Assembly (NCBI GenBank): GCA_045530865.1 | Contig: JAZSCX010000050.1 | Span: forward strand, 1 to 25,570 | DNA from: Avoscillospira sp045530865 | GTDB taxonomy: Bacteria; Bacillota; Clostridia; Oscillospirales; Oscillospiraceae | Length of the DNA stretch: 25,570 bases | Direction of reading: 5' to 3' | Part shown: one piece after another, positions 1-6,508 of the stretch | Numbering within the stretch: position 1 is the first letter of the stretch | Layout of the letters: each line of letters opens with the position of its first letter | Translations under genes and position numbers: made by a program | The notes under the pieces: generated by a model | Seen by the model: only the letters and a program-made list of their open reading frames with translations | What the model was told of the DNA's origin: nothing | Databases searched by the model: none

Positions 1-1
1 C

Positions 2-76
2 TATCGAAATTTCAAAATTGCCGAGTTCGATACAGAGAATGGACAACTGATACACCGCTCCATTGCGAGAATGTGA
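2..76 (+). CDS. Possible 3' end of a truncated plus-strand gene
   Basis: An open frame enters from the left edge and ends at TGA 74-76, encoding about 24 residues ending in QLIHRSIARM. The stretch reads like ordinary protein (charged and hydrophobic residues mixed), but it is too short to assign to a family. No start is visible because the gene would begin outside the window. It could equally be non-coding; the only support is the open frame and plausible composition. Confidence 0.3.
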   Translation, partial: YRNFKIAEFDTENGQLIHRSIARM

Positions 77-187
77 GTTGTATACTATGTCCCTACACTG
101 GTGTATACCATGTTACACTTGACATGATAGTCGCCCCTACAAAATATAACGGACAGTTTTCGGTTTTTGTAGCATATCCTTGGCTGA

Positions 188-1276
188 TTACATCCCCGGA
201 GCTGTTGCCCGCAGGTGCTTCAGCACCGGCAATGTCCGTCCGCAGGGGCAGGGCTCGTCGGAAAGCTCCGCCATGTAGTTCAGCACCACCCGCAAATGGG
301 GCATGACCGTGCCAATCAGATCGGTAACCGCCAGCAGGCCGGACTTTCCGGTGGAAACGGCTTCCCATGTCTGGGGATCCAGAACTTCTGCAAAGCAATT
401 CTCCGCCGTGACATGAAGATGCCCTTCCGGACACATGAACGCCACGATTCCTTCTGTCCGCAGTCCCAGCGTCTGGGCAACCGGACAGCCAAACAGCGCC
501 TTTACCCGGCGGCGCAGCTGCCCATCGGCAACGCCGCGGGTGACGGTGACGACCTTCAGCGGCGTCTGCAGCCGCAGTCCGGTTCGTTCCATGCCGTCGG
601 CAAGGGCAGCCAGTGCGGAGGCGCTGCCGGAAATGTATTCCGGGGCAAAACGGTCGACCTCTTCCAGGGTAGGCTGCACACTCTTATCGGTCATGGCGCA
701 CACGGAAAGATACAGGCGGTTTTTCATGTAAGGCTCTTCCCGAAGGAAGTAGGGATCCCGGGGGCGGTCCCACAGCAGGACACTGGGGCTGCCATAGGTG
801 ACGCCGTACCAGCTCAGACCGCGCCAACGGGCCGCTTCGTAGCGCTCCACCTGCTCTTGTGAGTAGTACAGATCGGCTTGCAGCTGCCCATCGGGACTGT
901 AGGCGGTGTGGAGCAGATGCTCCATGTCTGCATCCCGACGGAGATATTCATGAGCCTGCGCCAGATATTCGGACAGAGGCATGGGATCCACTGCCTGCAT
1001 ACAGTCCAGCGCCTCCCGCCGCAGTTCCAGCTCCGTAAATGGCAGATCGGAATAAGCCGGCACGCGGTCGCGGCAGAAAAACAGCAGCTCTGACAGCCTG
1101 GCCCGCAGATCGGCAGCCCGTTGAGCAGGATCCAGTGTTTCAGATGCCAGCAGGTGCTTTGTATAGGCGGTCACCCGATTGTGCTGCAGCAGCGTCATGG
1201 CGGGGTAGACGGCCTTTTCTATATAGAGTTTCTTGAAATCCATTCGAATAACCTCAAAAGCCAAAACGTTTGGCAT
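188..1276 (-). CDS. Divergent phenylacetate-CoA ligase/CapK-like adenylate-forming protein, C-terminally short
   Basis: The 362-residue product resembles the PaaK/CapK branch of adenylate-forming enzymes, which activate carboxylates as acyl-AMP. Recognisable parts are a family-like WRGLSWYG segment in the middle, a YxSGSASALAALA stretch, a GLRTEG segment where the family has a YGxxE-type motif, VTDL (the usual TDL), and the C-terminal cysteine motif CPCGRTLPVL. Two things are unusual. The serine/glycine-rich phosphate loop (SSGTTG type) is not present; the matching place reads TAYSPDGQ. The protein also stops about 12 residues after the CPCGR motif, so the small mobile C-terminal domain is missing, and it is shorter than the usual 420-440 residues. 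It may be a non-catalytic or repurposed homologue. Two starts are possible: ATG 1276 (AAAGGA upstream) and ATG 1243 (GAGG, 7 nt spacing, giving MDFKKLY). Transcribed alone, divergently from the tRNA operon. Confidence 0.7.
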   Translation of the reverse strand: MPNVLAFEVIRMDFKKLYIEKAVYPAMTLLQHNRVTAYTKHLLASETLDPAQRAADLRARLSELLFFCRDRVPAYSDLPFTELELRREALDCMQAVDPMPLSEYLAQAHEYLRRDADMEHLLHTAYSPDGQLQADLYYSQEQVERYEAARWRGLSWYGVTYGSPSVLLWDRPRDPYFLREEPYMKNRLYLSVCAMTDKSVQPTLEEVDRFAPEYISGSASALAALADGMERTGLRLQTPLKVVTVTRGVADGQLRRRVKALFGCPVAQTLGLRTEGIVAFMCPEGHLHVTAENCFAEVLDPQTWEAVSTGKSGLLAVTDLIGTVMPHLRVVLNYMAELSDEPCPCGRTLPVLKHLRATAPGM

Positions 1277-1303
1277 TGTTTTCCTTTGTCACATTACCGC
1301 TCC

Positions 1304-1332
1304 ATCATACAGAAAAACCAGAGAAAAGGCAA
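1304..1332 (-). promoter_or_regulatory. Promoter of the ligase-like gene
   Basis: On the minus strand TTGCCT (1327-1332) and TATGAT (1304-1309) are 17 nt apart, a fair SigA-type match placed just upstream of the ATG at 1276. Confidence 0.5.
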
Positions 1333-1364
1333 GAGGAAAAGCAGAATAATTGGCAAAAAAGACC

Positions 1365-1393
1365 TTGACAGCAAGGGCAAGCTGTGATATTAT
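1365..1393 (+). promoter_or_regulatory. tRNA operon promoter
   Basis: TTGACA (1365-1370), a 17-nt spacer and TATTAT (1388-1393) form a near-consensus SigA promoter. Transcription should start near 1400, about 34 nt before the first tRNA. No other promoter is needed for the five tRNAs. Confidence 0.8.
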
Positions 1394-1433
1394 CGTATAG
1401 CTGATTGCATCAGTACACCCCAACGCGGGTTTC

Positions 1434-1507
1434 GCGGGTGTAGTTCAATGGCAGAACCCCAGCCTTCCAAGCTGGTCGCGTGGGTTCGATTCCCATCACC
1501 CGCTCCA
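1434..1507 (+). tRNA. tRNA-Gly (TCC)
   Basis: Full cloverleaf: acceptor arm GCGGGTG pairs with CACCCGC (1497-1503), the anticodon stem CCAGC/GCTGG encloses loop CTTCCAA with anticodon TCC, and GGTTCGATTCC forms the T-loop. Discriminator T and CCA are encoded in the gene. First member of the array. Confidence 0.95.
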
Positions 1508-1510
1508 TAT

Positions 1511-1587
<77 letters not shown>

Positions 1588-1635
1588 GCCTGAATAGGGC
1601 AGATGCCGTGGTGCAGTGCATCAGAAGATGAATAT

Positions 1636-1713
1636 GGTGGATGTGGCGCAGTTGGTTAGCGCGCCAGATTGTGGCTCTGGAGGCCGAGGGTTCGAATCCC
1701 TTCATCCACCCCA
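1636..1713 (+). tRNA. tRNA-His (GTG)
   Basis: The anticodon stem CCAGA/TCTGG holds loop TTGTGGC with anticodon GTG. The extra G at 1636 is the G-1 residue typical of tRNA-His and pairs with C73 at 1710. Acceptor GTGGATG pairs with CATCCAC (1703-1709). CCA is encoded. Confidence 0.95.
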
Positions 1714-1722
1714 TTCTTTTCT

Positions 1723-1747
1723 CAAGCCTCGCCTCTGGCGGGGCTTG
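1723..1747 (+). other. Hairpin between tRNA-His and tRNA-Gln
   Basis: CAAGCCTCGCC (1723-1733) and GGCGGGGCTTG (1737-1747) form an 11-bp stem with one G-U pair and a 3-nt loop. The following AAGTTTCTG is only weakly T-rich, so this is more likely a processing signal or partial terminator than a full stop. Confidence 0.55.
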
Positions 1748-1765
1748 AAGTTTCTGTGCCAACAT

Positions 1766-1840
1766 TGGGATGTAGCCAAGCGGTAAGGCAACGGACTTTG
1801 ACTCCGTCATGCGTAGGTTCGAATCCTGCCATCCCAGCCA
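1766..1840 (+). tRNA. tRNA-Gln (TTG)
   Basis: Acceptor TGGGATG pairs with CATCCCA (1830-1836). The anticodon stem ACGGA/TCCGT holds loop CTTTGAC with anticodon TTG. Discriminator G and encoded CCA. Confidence 0.95.
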
Positions 1841-1843
1841 GAT

Positions 1844-1919
1844 GACCCGCTAGCTCAGTCGGCAGAGCACCTGCCTTTTAAGCAGGGTGTCCGGAGTTCG
1901 AATCTCCGGCGGGTCACCA
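1844..1919 (+). tRNA. tRNA-Lys (TTT)
   Basis: Acceptor GACCCGC pairs with GCGGGTC (1909-1915). The anticodon stem CCTGC/GCAGG holds loop CTTTTAA with anticodon TTT. Discriminator A and encoded CCA. It is the last member of the array; bases 1865-1890 recur in inverted orientation at 2053-2078. Confidence 0.95.
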
Positions 1920-1925
1920 AAAATT

Positions 1926-1957
1926 GACAATCTTCGCCAGAAGATTGTCGATTTTTA
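1926..1957 (+). terminator. Terminator of the tRNA operon
   Basis: GACAATCTTC (1926-1935) and GAAGATTGTC (1940-1949) form a perfect 10-bp stem with loop GCCA, followed by GATTTTT. It lies 7 nt after the tRNA-Lys CCA, as expected for intrinsic termination of the array. Confidence 0.8.
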
Positions 1958-2052
1958 CTTATTCACTATCATCTCTTCACTCTTCGTTAAAACTAAGGTC
2001 GATTTTTGGAACGTAATAGGTTGTAGTGAAAAGTGAAGATTCAGAGAACAAA
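1957..2052. repeat. Imperfect inverted repeat of TTCACT-type units
   Basis: TTATTCACTATCATCTCTTC on the left faces GTAGTGAAAAGTGAAG on the right, giving an imperfect palindrome. The 14-mer TAGTGAAAAGTGAA here recurs, inverted, inside the intergenic element at 14770-14893, so the two regions appear related. No gene or promoter is visible in this stretch. Confidence 0.45.
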
Positions 2053-2078
2053 ACACCCTGCTTAAAAGGCAGGTGCTC
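2053..2078 (-). repeat. Inverted 26-nt copy of tRNA-Lys anticodon region
   Basis: The reverse complement of these 26 bases is identical to tRNA-Lys 1865-1890, covering the end of the D-arm, the whole anticodon arm and the start of the variable loop. Matching stops abruptly at both ends. It cannot form a tRNA because the acceptor and T arms are absent. Confidence 0.9.
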
Positions 2079-2090
2079 CACAAATTTACT

Positions 2091-2116
2091 GCCCCGAACG
2101 GGTTTCCGTTCGGGGC
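2091..2116. terminator. Strong GC hairpin, probable terminator
   Basis: GCCCCGAACGG (2091-2101) and CCGTTCGGGGC (2106-2116) form a perfect 11-bp stem with a 4-nt loop. The T-rich tail (GTTCTTTCT) is on the plus strand. It sits 21 nt beyond the minus-strand VanW stop codon, so it may end transcription from both sides. Confidence 0.7.
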
Positions 2117-2137
2117 GTTCTTTCTATATTCGCTTAT

Positions 2138-3880
2138 TCATCCACCCAGCGGGTCACCGGAGGGGACGAAAGGTACATCCGGCGTATCCGGTGTGGACGG
2201 GGTAGAAGGCGTTGCACCGCCGTTGGTTGCCATATCCGGAGACACCTCATAGATCCTCGGACGGCTGTAATAGTAGCTGTAGTAGCGTTCGGTTCTGAGC
2301 AGCTGATGGTCACCGCTGAACACGCTCTGGAAAGCGTTGACCTTCATGCCCTTGGAGGGGTACTGGATCAGATCGCGGGTACCGGCGGGACGGTTGGGGT
2401 TCACCAGCTTTTCATCCGGATCATCCCAGGATTCGAAGATCTCGTAGGTCATGACCACATAGTTGTCATTTTCCTTCACGCCCCAGAAGGTGATATTCAC
2501 ATGCCCATCGTCAATGTTCGCTTCAATGCGAATGGGGTTCTCCTGGGTGTTGCGGAACTGGTAATCCTGTCCCTCATCCCAGTAGATGGCGGCGTCCATT
2601 CCCAGCGGCACATAGTCCACAGAGTAGGAGTGGGGCACACGCTGTACGGTTTCCAGATCCAGATACAGCACCGTGTAAAAAATGGTGGAGGCCACCTGAC
2701 AGATACCGCCGCCCTCGGCCATATTGCCCTCGCCGCCGAACACCGGTGCAGGCAGATAGCCCTTTTCAGCGGTGCGCTCACCCAATACTTCGTTAAAGGA
2801 GAACACTTCACCGGGATTGATGATGGTGCCGTTGATGCCCTCGCAGGCCAGACGGAGGTTTTCTGTGCGGTTGGTCTGCCAGCTCCAGTAGTAGCTGGAA
2901 CGGCTTTCCAGCTTCTCGCCGAACATCTGCTGATCCAGCTTTTCAGCAGTGAGCTCGGCGGGGACTTCCTTCAGCTTTACGGTGACCGTTTCGCCGTATT
3001 TGGCTTTATCCACTTTGGCCTGTGCTTCTGCCAGATCAAAATGCAGACCGGGCACGTCCTCCACGATGGTGTGATTTTCCGCATCATAGTACGCATCCAC
3101 CGGGTCGGTGCAGAAGATTTTCTGATACTCCGCCAAATCGATCGTGTCCGGCAGCTTTTCAACATAGTCCCACTGTATCGTCTCGGTACTGCCGTCGGCA
3201 TAGGCCTGACAGACGGCTTCATACAGGCTGTCAGCATCCAGACCCACGGAGGGTCTGCCGGTTTTGATTTCCAACTGCTGCCGCTTTTCGTTGTACGCGA
3301 CGGAAGAAGCTTCCAGCGCCGTACCAACCTTTTCGGCTGCCTGATCGATAATATTGCGGATGTGGGCTTCATCCAGATCAAGGCAGGTGGTCAGGTCGAT
3401 TGCCACAGGAGCCTTGCCCAGATAGGTAAATACAGCCTTGAAGGCATTGCCGCTTCTGCCATAGGCCATGGCCAGTTCGGCTGCGGCATGAGGATCTGCC
3501 GCATAGGTTGTCTGCTGCGGCGCAAAGGTCAGGGCCTGATCCGGCAGTTCCACCTGCAGGGTGGGTGCGGTTTCTGTGACGGTGACAGCAGCCTCCACGG
3601 TGGCGGCAGCTTCCTCGACGGTCATGCCGCCCACATTCACGCCAGCCAGAAAGACGTTGGGGAATATCGTATTCTGCCCCTGCAGCTTTGCGCCGTAGGC
3701 ATACAGACCGATAGCAGCCGCAGCCACCAGCGCTGCGGCGGAGATGAGAATCACGGGAAGCAGGACAGATTTTTTTTGCACCGGCTTTTTTTGCGGCTCC
3801 GGTTTTGTTTCCACAGCAGTCCGCTGCTCAACAGGCACGCGGGGCTGCTCGAATTTGCCTCTCTTTCTAATGGGAACCAC
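2138..3880 (-). CDS. VanW-family membrane-anchored protein with peptidoglycan-binding-like repeats
   Basis: The 580-residue product has a basic cytoplasmic head, one membrane span (about residues 39-62), two PG_binding_4-like segments (about 75-310), a VanW domain (about 345-475, with NPGEVFSFNEVLG, EGGGICQVASTIFYT and RVPHSYSVDYVPLGMDA) and a proline/threonine-rich tail. VanW proteins are widespread in Bacillota and named from vancomycin clusters; their chemistry is unknown, and no van genes are here. The annotated GTG at 3880 overlaps its own Shine-Dalgarno: AGGAG ends where the GTG begins. With correct 8-nt spacing the same AGGAG points to ATT at 3869-3871, in frame, giving a start at I-R-K-R. 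ATT is therefore the better start, shortening the protein by three residues. Single-gene unit with its own promoter. Confidence 0.9.
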   Translation of the reverse strand: MVPIRKRGKFEQPRVPVEQRTAVETKPEPQKKPVQKKSVLLPVILISAAALVAAAAIGLYAYGAKLQGQNTIFPNVFLAGVNVGGMTVEEAAATVEAAVTVTETAPTLQVELPDQALTFAPQQTTYAADPHAAAELAMAYGRSGNAFKAVFTYLGKAPVAIDLTTCLDLDEAHIRNIIDQAAEKVGTALEASSVAYNEKRQQLEIKTGRPSVGLDADSLYEAVCQAYADGSTETIQWDYVEKLPDTIDLAEYQKIFCTDPVDAYYDAENHTIVEDVPGLHFDLAEAQAKVDKAKYGETVTVKLKEVPAELTAEKLDQQMFGEKLESRSSYYWSWQTNRTENLRLACEGINGTIINPGEVFSFNEVLGERTAEKGYLPAPVFGGEGNMAEGGGICQVASTIFYTVLYLDLETVQRVPHSYSVDYVPLGMDAAIYWDEGQDYQFRNTQENPIRIEANIDDGHVNITFWGVKENDNYVVMTYEIFESWDDPDEKLVNPNRPAGTRDLIQYPSKGMKVNAFQSVFSGDHQLLRTERYYSYYYSRPRIYEVSPDMATNGGATPSTPSTPDTPDVPFVPSGDPLGG

Positions 3881-3919
3881 TCCTGTCTATGCAAAACCCA
3901 ATTGGGTACTTTTTCTTAT

Positions 3920-3948
3920 ATCATATCGAATCCCATCAAAGTTTACAA
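3920..3948 (-). promoter_or_regulatory. Promoter of the VanW gene
   Basis: On the minus strand TTGTAA (3943-3948), a 17-nt spacer and TATGAT (3920-3925). It lies just after the terminator of the upstream operon and leaves a short leader of about 40 nt before the AGGAG. Confidence 0.65.
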
Positions 3949-3978
3949 GAAAAATTTCAGATTCTTGCAGAAAGGAAT

Positions 3979-3999
3979 ACCTCCCGGTAGGCGGGAGGT
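3979..3999 (-). terminator. Terminator of the four-gene membrane operon
   Basis: Read on the minus strand, ACCTCCCG and CGGGAGGT form an 8-bp stem with a 5-nt loop, followed by ATTCCTTTCT. It is 8 nt past the stop of the 259-aa gene. Confidence 0.65.
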
Positions 4000-4007
4000 G
4001 TGTTCGG

Positions 4008-4787
4008 TTATCGGCTCCGCTTGATCAGGATGATACCGGCTGCCGTGCAAAGAACCACGGCGGGAATCAGGAACCAGACCCAGACAGGCACGGTGTTGGG
4101 TGCAGCTTCTGTGGGCGTAGTGTCTGTAACAGTGCTTGCTGCCTGCTGCGGGAAGGCGGGCGGTTCGGCGGCATAGAGGTCATCCAGATAGATCCAGCCG
4201 CAGCGGCCCATATAATAGCCCACGTAGCCCCACCGACCGCCGTTCTCGTCGGTATAGACCTGCCTGCATTCCAGCCGGCCCTCATTGTAGGTGACTTCAT
4301 CCCAGTCGAAATCCAGTGTATGATCCGGAATTCCGGAGCCGGGATACGTCCATGTGGGAACGGCATCGGTCAGGTCTGCCGTCTCAAAGGAGACAGTCTC
4401 CGCCACGATGGCCTCCCGGTGTTCCTCCATAAACAGCTGGCTGTCATATTCCAGCTGCAGGCGGCCCAGACGGAACCAGCCCTCGGTTTCCCAGTCACCA
4501 ATGGGGTAACCCACGCCCCAGACTTCGCCGTTTACTTCCTTGGAAAAGCCCACATAAATCCGGGTGCCTGCTTCCGCCGTGGTGATCAGGGCGCCGCCTT
4601 CGGGGTTTTTGTAGAAGCTGACGGTACTGTCCTCGGGAACATAGTAGTTCCGGGCAACGGTGGTGCAGCTGTCGTAATCGTTCATATAATAGTTGTTGTC
4701 AAAGGGCTCCCAGAGAATATCCGCCGATACAGGCAGGACAAAGCTGTACAGCAGCGGCACAAGGATCAAAAAAGCCAGCTTTTTCAT
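4008..4787 (-). CDS. Secreted, C-terminally membrane-anchored surface protein, SH3-like repeats
   Basis: A 259-residue protein with a clear signal peptide (MKKLAFLILVPLLYSFVLPVSA, cut likely after VSA), an extracellular region of about 205 residues rich in Trp, Tyr and Gly, and a C-terminal membrane span (about 232-254) ending in a KRSR tail. The extracellular part looks like two small beta-barrel units, each with a WGxxGY or GWxxL pattern (VWGVGYP...GWFRLGRL and RWGYVGYYMGRCGWIYLDDL), suggestive of bacterial SH3-like cell-wall binding folds. There is no LPxTG sorting motif. The start is supported by GGAGG 8 nt upstream. It is the last gene of a four-gene minus operon, 13 nt after the 62-aa gene, with which it shares the signal-peptide/anchor plan. 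Function is unknown; a wall-sensing or wall-binding role is an inference from the fold guess. Confidence 0.75.
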   Translation of the reverse strand: MKKLAFLILVPLLYSFVLPVSADILWEPFDNNYYMNDYDSCTTVARNYYVPEDSTVSFYKNPEGGALITTAEAGTRIYVGFSKEVNGEVWGVGYPIGDWETEGWFRLGRLQLEYDSQLFMEEHREAIVAETVSFETADLTDAVPTWTYPGSGIPDHTLDFDWDEVTYNEGRLECRQVYTDENGGRWGYVGYYMGRCGWIYLDDLYAAEPPAFPQQAASTVTDTTPTEAAPNTVPVWVWFLIPAVVLCTAAGIILIKRSR

Positions 4788-4800
4788 AGCGGAAACCTCC

Positions 4801-4989
4801 TTATTTCTTCAGCTTGCGGATGAGAATGACAGTGACAACGATCAAAGCAGCCACCAGCAGCACCACCGGCCAGTAGCGAATTGCCACCATCAGATACATG
4901 ACCGGTCCAACGATCACATCGGCGGAGGCCACGGCGGTGAACAGCAAAACGAACAGGGATGCGGTCAAAAGAGCAAACAGTTTTTTCAT
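4801..4989 (-). CDS. 62-aa membrane-anchored small protein
   Basis: Starts at ATG 4989, chosen because AGGAGG lies 8 nt upstream and because MKKLFALLTASLFVLLFTAV is a textbook signal peptide; longer upstream extensions in this frame lack one. The mature part is only about 40 residues: a short ADVIVGP segment, then a second hydrophobic stretch (about 37-57) and a RKLKK cytoplasmic tail. This is the same plan as the neighbouring 259-aa protein (signal peptide, ADxxxxP at the mature start, C-terminal anchor, basic end) but without the extracellular domain. It may be a paralogue that lost that domain, or a partner subunit. No family recognised. Confidence 0.7.
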   Translation of the reverse strand: MKKLFALLTASLFVLLFTAVASADVIVGPVMYLMVAIRYWPVVLLVAALIVVTVILIRKLKK

Positions 4990-5000
4990 CAAACTCCCTC

Positions 5001-5330
5001 CTAGCAGGTTCGTTGCAACAGCTCTCCGGTGAGATAGGAGAGCAGATTGACACAGATTACAAATTTCCACGGTTTTTGGATCATCCCCCGGCAGCAGAAG
5101 CCCTCTGCGATGATGGCGGCGGCTTCCAAAATGAGAACGGGGAGAATTTCGTTCCAGCCCAACACTGCAGTACAGATGTAGTGGAGTGTAACCACAGCGG
5201 GGTTGGTCAGGACATTCATGAGAATCACCAGCACCAGCCCTTTCCTCCGGACGCCCCAGAGCCACGCGAAGGTCAGCTCGAAAAGAAGGGTCAATGCGAG
5301 AGAAACAGAAAGTGACATCAGAAGAGCCAT
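5001..5330 (-). CDS. 109-aa multi-pass membrane protein, unknown function
   Basis: Starts at ATG 5330, with GAGG 6 nt upstream. About four hydrophobic spans are visible: 3-26, 32-58, 60-78 and 88-104. Polar residues inside or next to the spans stand out (MNVLTNPAVV, LEAAAIIAEG, VNLLSYLTGE) and may mark a functional core. It overlaps the end of the MFS transporter gene by 13 nt, so the two are probably translationally coupled, and the 62-aa gene follows 11 nt later. I do not recognise the family; its place in the operon suggests a role with the transporter or the surface proteins. Confidence 0.65.
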   Translation of the reverse strand: MALLMSLSVSLALTLLFELTFAWLWGVRRKGLVLVILMNVLTNPAVVTLHYICTAVLGWNEILPVLILEAAAIIAEGFCCRGMIQKPWKFVICVNLLSYLTGELLQRTC

Positions 5331-6313
5331 CCTAGACCTCCCCCTCTGCAGGTCTGCTTCAGAGCCGGCAGCAAAAGCAGCAGGGATCCCGCACTGACTG
5401 CCGCCATGGCGAAGCCGCCGATAGTCGGTGCACCGAAGCAGGTAGGCAGGAAACCCAGAAACAACGCGAAGGTCAAAAGGCCGAAGGAGAAGCCCTTGCA
5501 GCCGGGCATGGCCTGCGCCAGTGCAAACAGGGTGATGGGCATGGACATATTGAAACAGAACAGGGCCAATACGCCGCAGATTGGCAGATGACTGCCGCAG
5601 AACAGGGCGGTGCTCAGCAGCAGCGAACCGATGGCTGCCGGAATGGCGCCGAACCGGTCGGACAGAAACCCGCCACAGGTCTTGCCCAGCACCACGGCTG
5701 CCACGGCAAGCCAGCTCCAAAGACCGGTTTTCCATGAAAACGCAGCCTGCAGCCCACCGAAGGAACGAAGCGCCACCACCAGAAACAACAGCGCCGCCCA
5801 CGGGAACAGGGACTTTTCCGGAAAGTCCAGCGGGGCGTTTTGAGGCAAAGCGCGTCGGGTGGGGATGAAAACCATCAGAGCGGCGCAGATAAGCAGTGCC
5901 AGCAGCACCGGAACCCGGGATCCCATATGATTCCCCCAAAGCGTTCCGAGGAACAGGCCGAAGGCACCGGGGGAGACAAACACACCGAGAGGCGCGGCAC
6001 GGCTGCCGGACAAATTCAACACATCAAGGCCACCGCCGATGTGGAACAGGGCGTTTCCAAGACCCAGAAGGATGATTCCCCCTGTGCCAAAGGCGGAAAA
6101 ACAGCAGATCAGCGCCACCAGCAAGGTGCCCAAAACAGCAAACCAGCAGTTTTTCCCAAACCGGTCAGCCAGCAGTCCCAAGGGCATCTGCACCGCAAAG
6201 GCAAAGAAATTATAGAGCAGATAGCCCATGACTCCGGCGGTGCTGCCGGAAAAGACGGCATAAGCGCAGCCCAGATCCACCGCAAAGTGAGAAAGGGCAT
6301 AGATCGCGGTCAT
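5318..6313 (-). CDS. MFS transporter
   Basis: A 331-residue polytopic membrane protein of the major facilitator superfamily. The loop between spans 2 and 3 carries the family motif GLLADRFGKN (residues 46-55), and a second-half copy, GGFLSDRFGAI, appears near residue 212. At 331 residues it is shorter than the usual 390-420, and I count about ten to eleven spans. The substrate cannot be read from sequence. ATG 6313 is supported by AAGGAGG 8 nt upstream. It is the first gene of the minus-strand operon and is followed with overlap by the 109-aa membrane protein. Confidence 0.85.
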   Translation of the reverse strand: MTAIYALSHFAVDLGCAYAVFSGSTAGVMGYLLYNFFAFAVQMPLGLLADRFGKNCWFAVLGTLLVALICCFSAFGTGGIILLGLGNALFHIGGGLDVLNLSGSRAAPLGVFVSPGAFGLFLGTLWGNHMGSRVPVLLALLICAALMVFIPTRRALPQNAPLDFPEKSLFPWAALLFLVVALRSFGGLQAAFSWKTGLWSWLAVAAVVLGKTCGGFLSDRFGAIPAAIGSLLLSTALFCGSHLPICGVLALFCFNMSMPITLFALAQAMPGCKGFSFGLLTFALFLGFLPTCFGAPTIGGFAMAAVSAGSLLLLLPALKQTCRGGGLGWLF

Positions 6314-6384
6314 GCAAACACCTCCTTACTGATACAGACGGAAAATCCGGACAACGGTTGCAAAAAAATGTAATGTATGGTAAA

Positions 6385-6413
6385 ATTTTATTATAGAAAC
6401 AAAGTGGTGTCAA
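6385..6413 (-). promoter_or_regulatory. Promoter of the MFS/surface protein operon
   Basis: On the minus strand TTGACA (6408-6413), a 17-nt spacer and TAAAAT (6385-6390). It is divergent from the infC promoter with about 60 nt between the two -35 boxes. Confidence 0.75.
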
Positions 6414-6473
6414 CGCAACGGGAAAACCGACGGAAACGCCGAAGAATTCCCGATAAGAATGCGCATTTTCCCC

Positions 6474-6502
6474 TTGACAAGGGCGGAAGTGCGTGATAAA
6501 AT
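6474..6502 (+). promoter_or_regulatory. infC operon promoter
   Basis: TTGACA (6474-6479), a 17-nt spacer and TAAAAT (6497-6502), preceded by TG one base upstream (extended -10). Start of transcription is expected near 6509, leaving a leader of about 150 nt before infC. Confidence 0.8.
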
Positions 6503-6508
6503 ACTTGA

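Noticed and set aside
138..171. Terminator hairpin after the ligase-like gene
   Set aside because: TACAAAA and TTTTGTA can pair, but the loop is long, the inner stem is mismatched and no T tract follows on the minus strand.
1865..2078. Integrase attachment sites (attL/attR) at tRNA-Lys
   Set aside because: att duplications are direct repeats of the tRNA 3' end flanking an island; this copy is inverted, from the middle of the gene, and only 160 bp away with no integrase.
2306..4024. Long open frame of 572 codons on the plus strand opposite the VanW gene
   Set aside because: It is the antisense shadow of a well-supported gene, has His/Gly/Gln-rich non-protein-like composition and no ribosome site.
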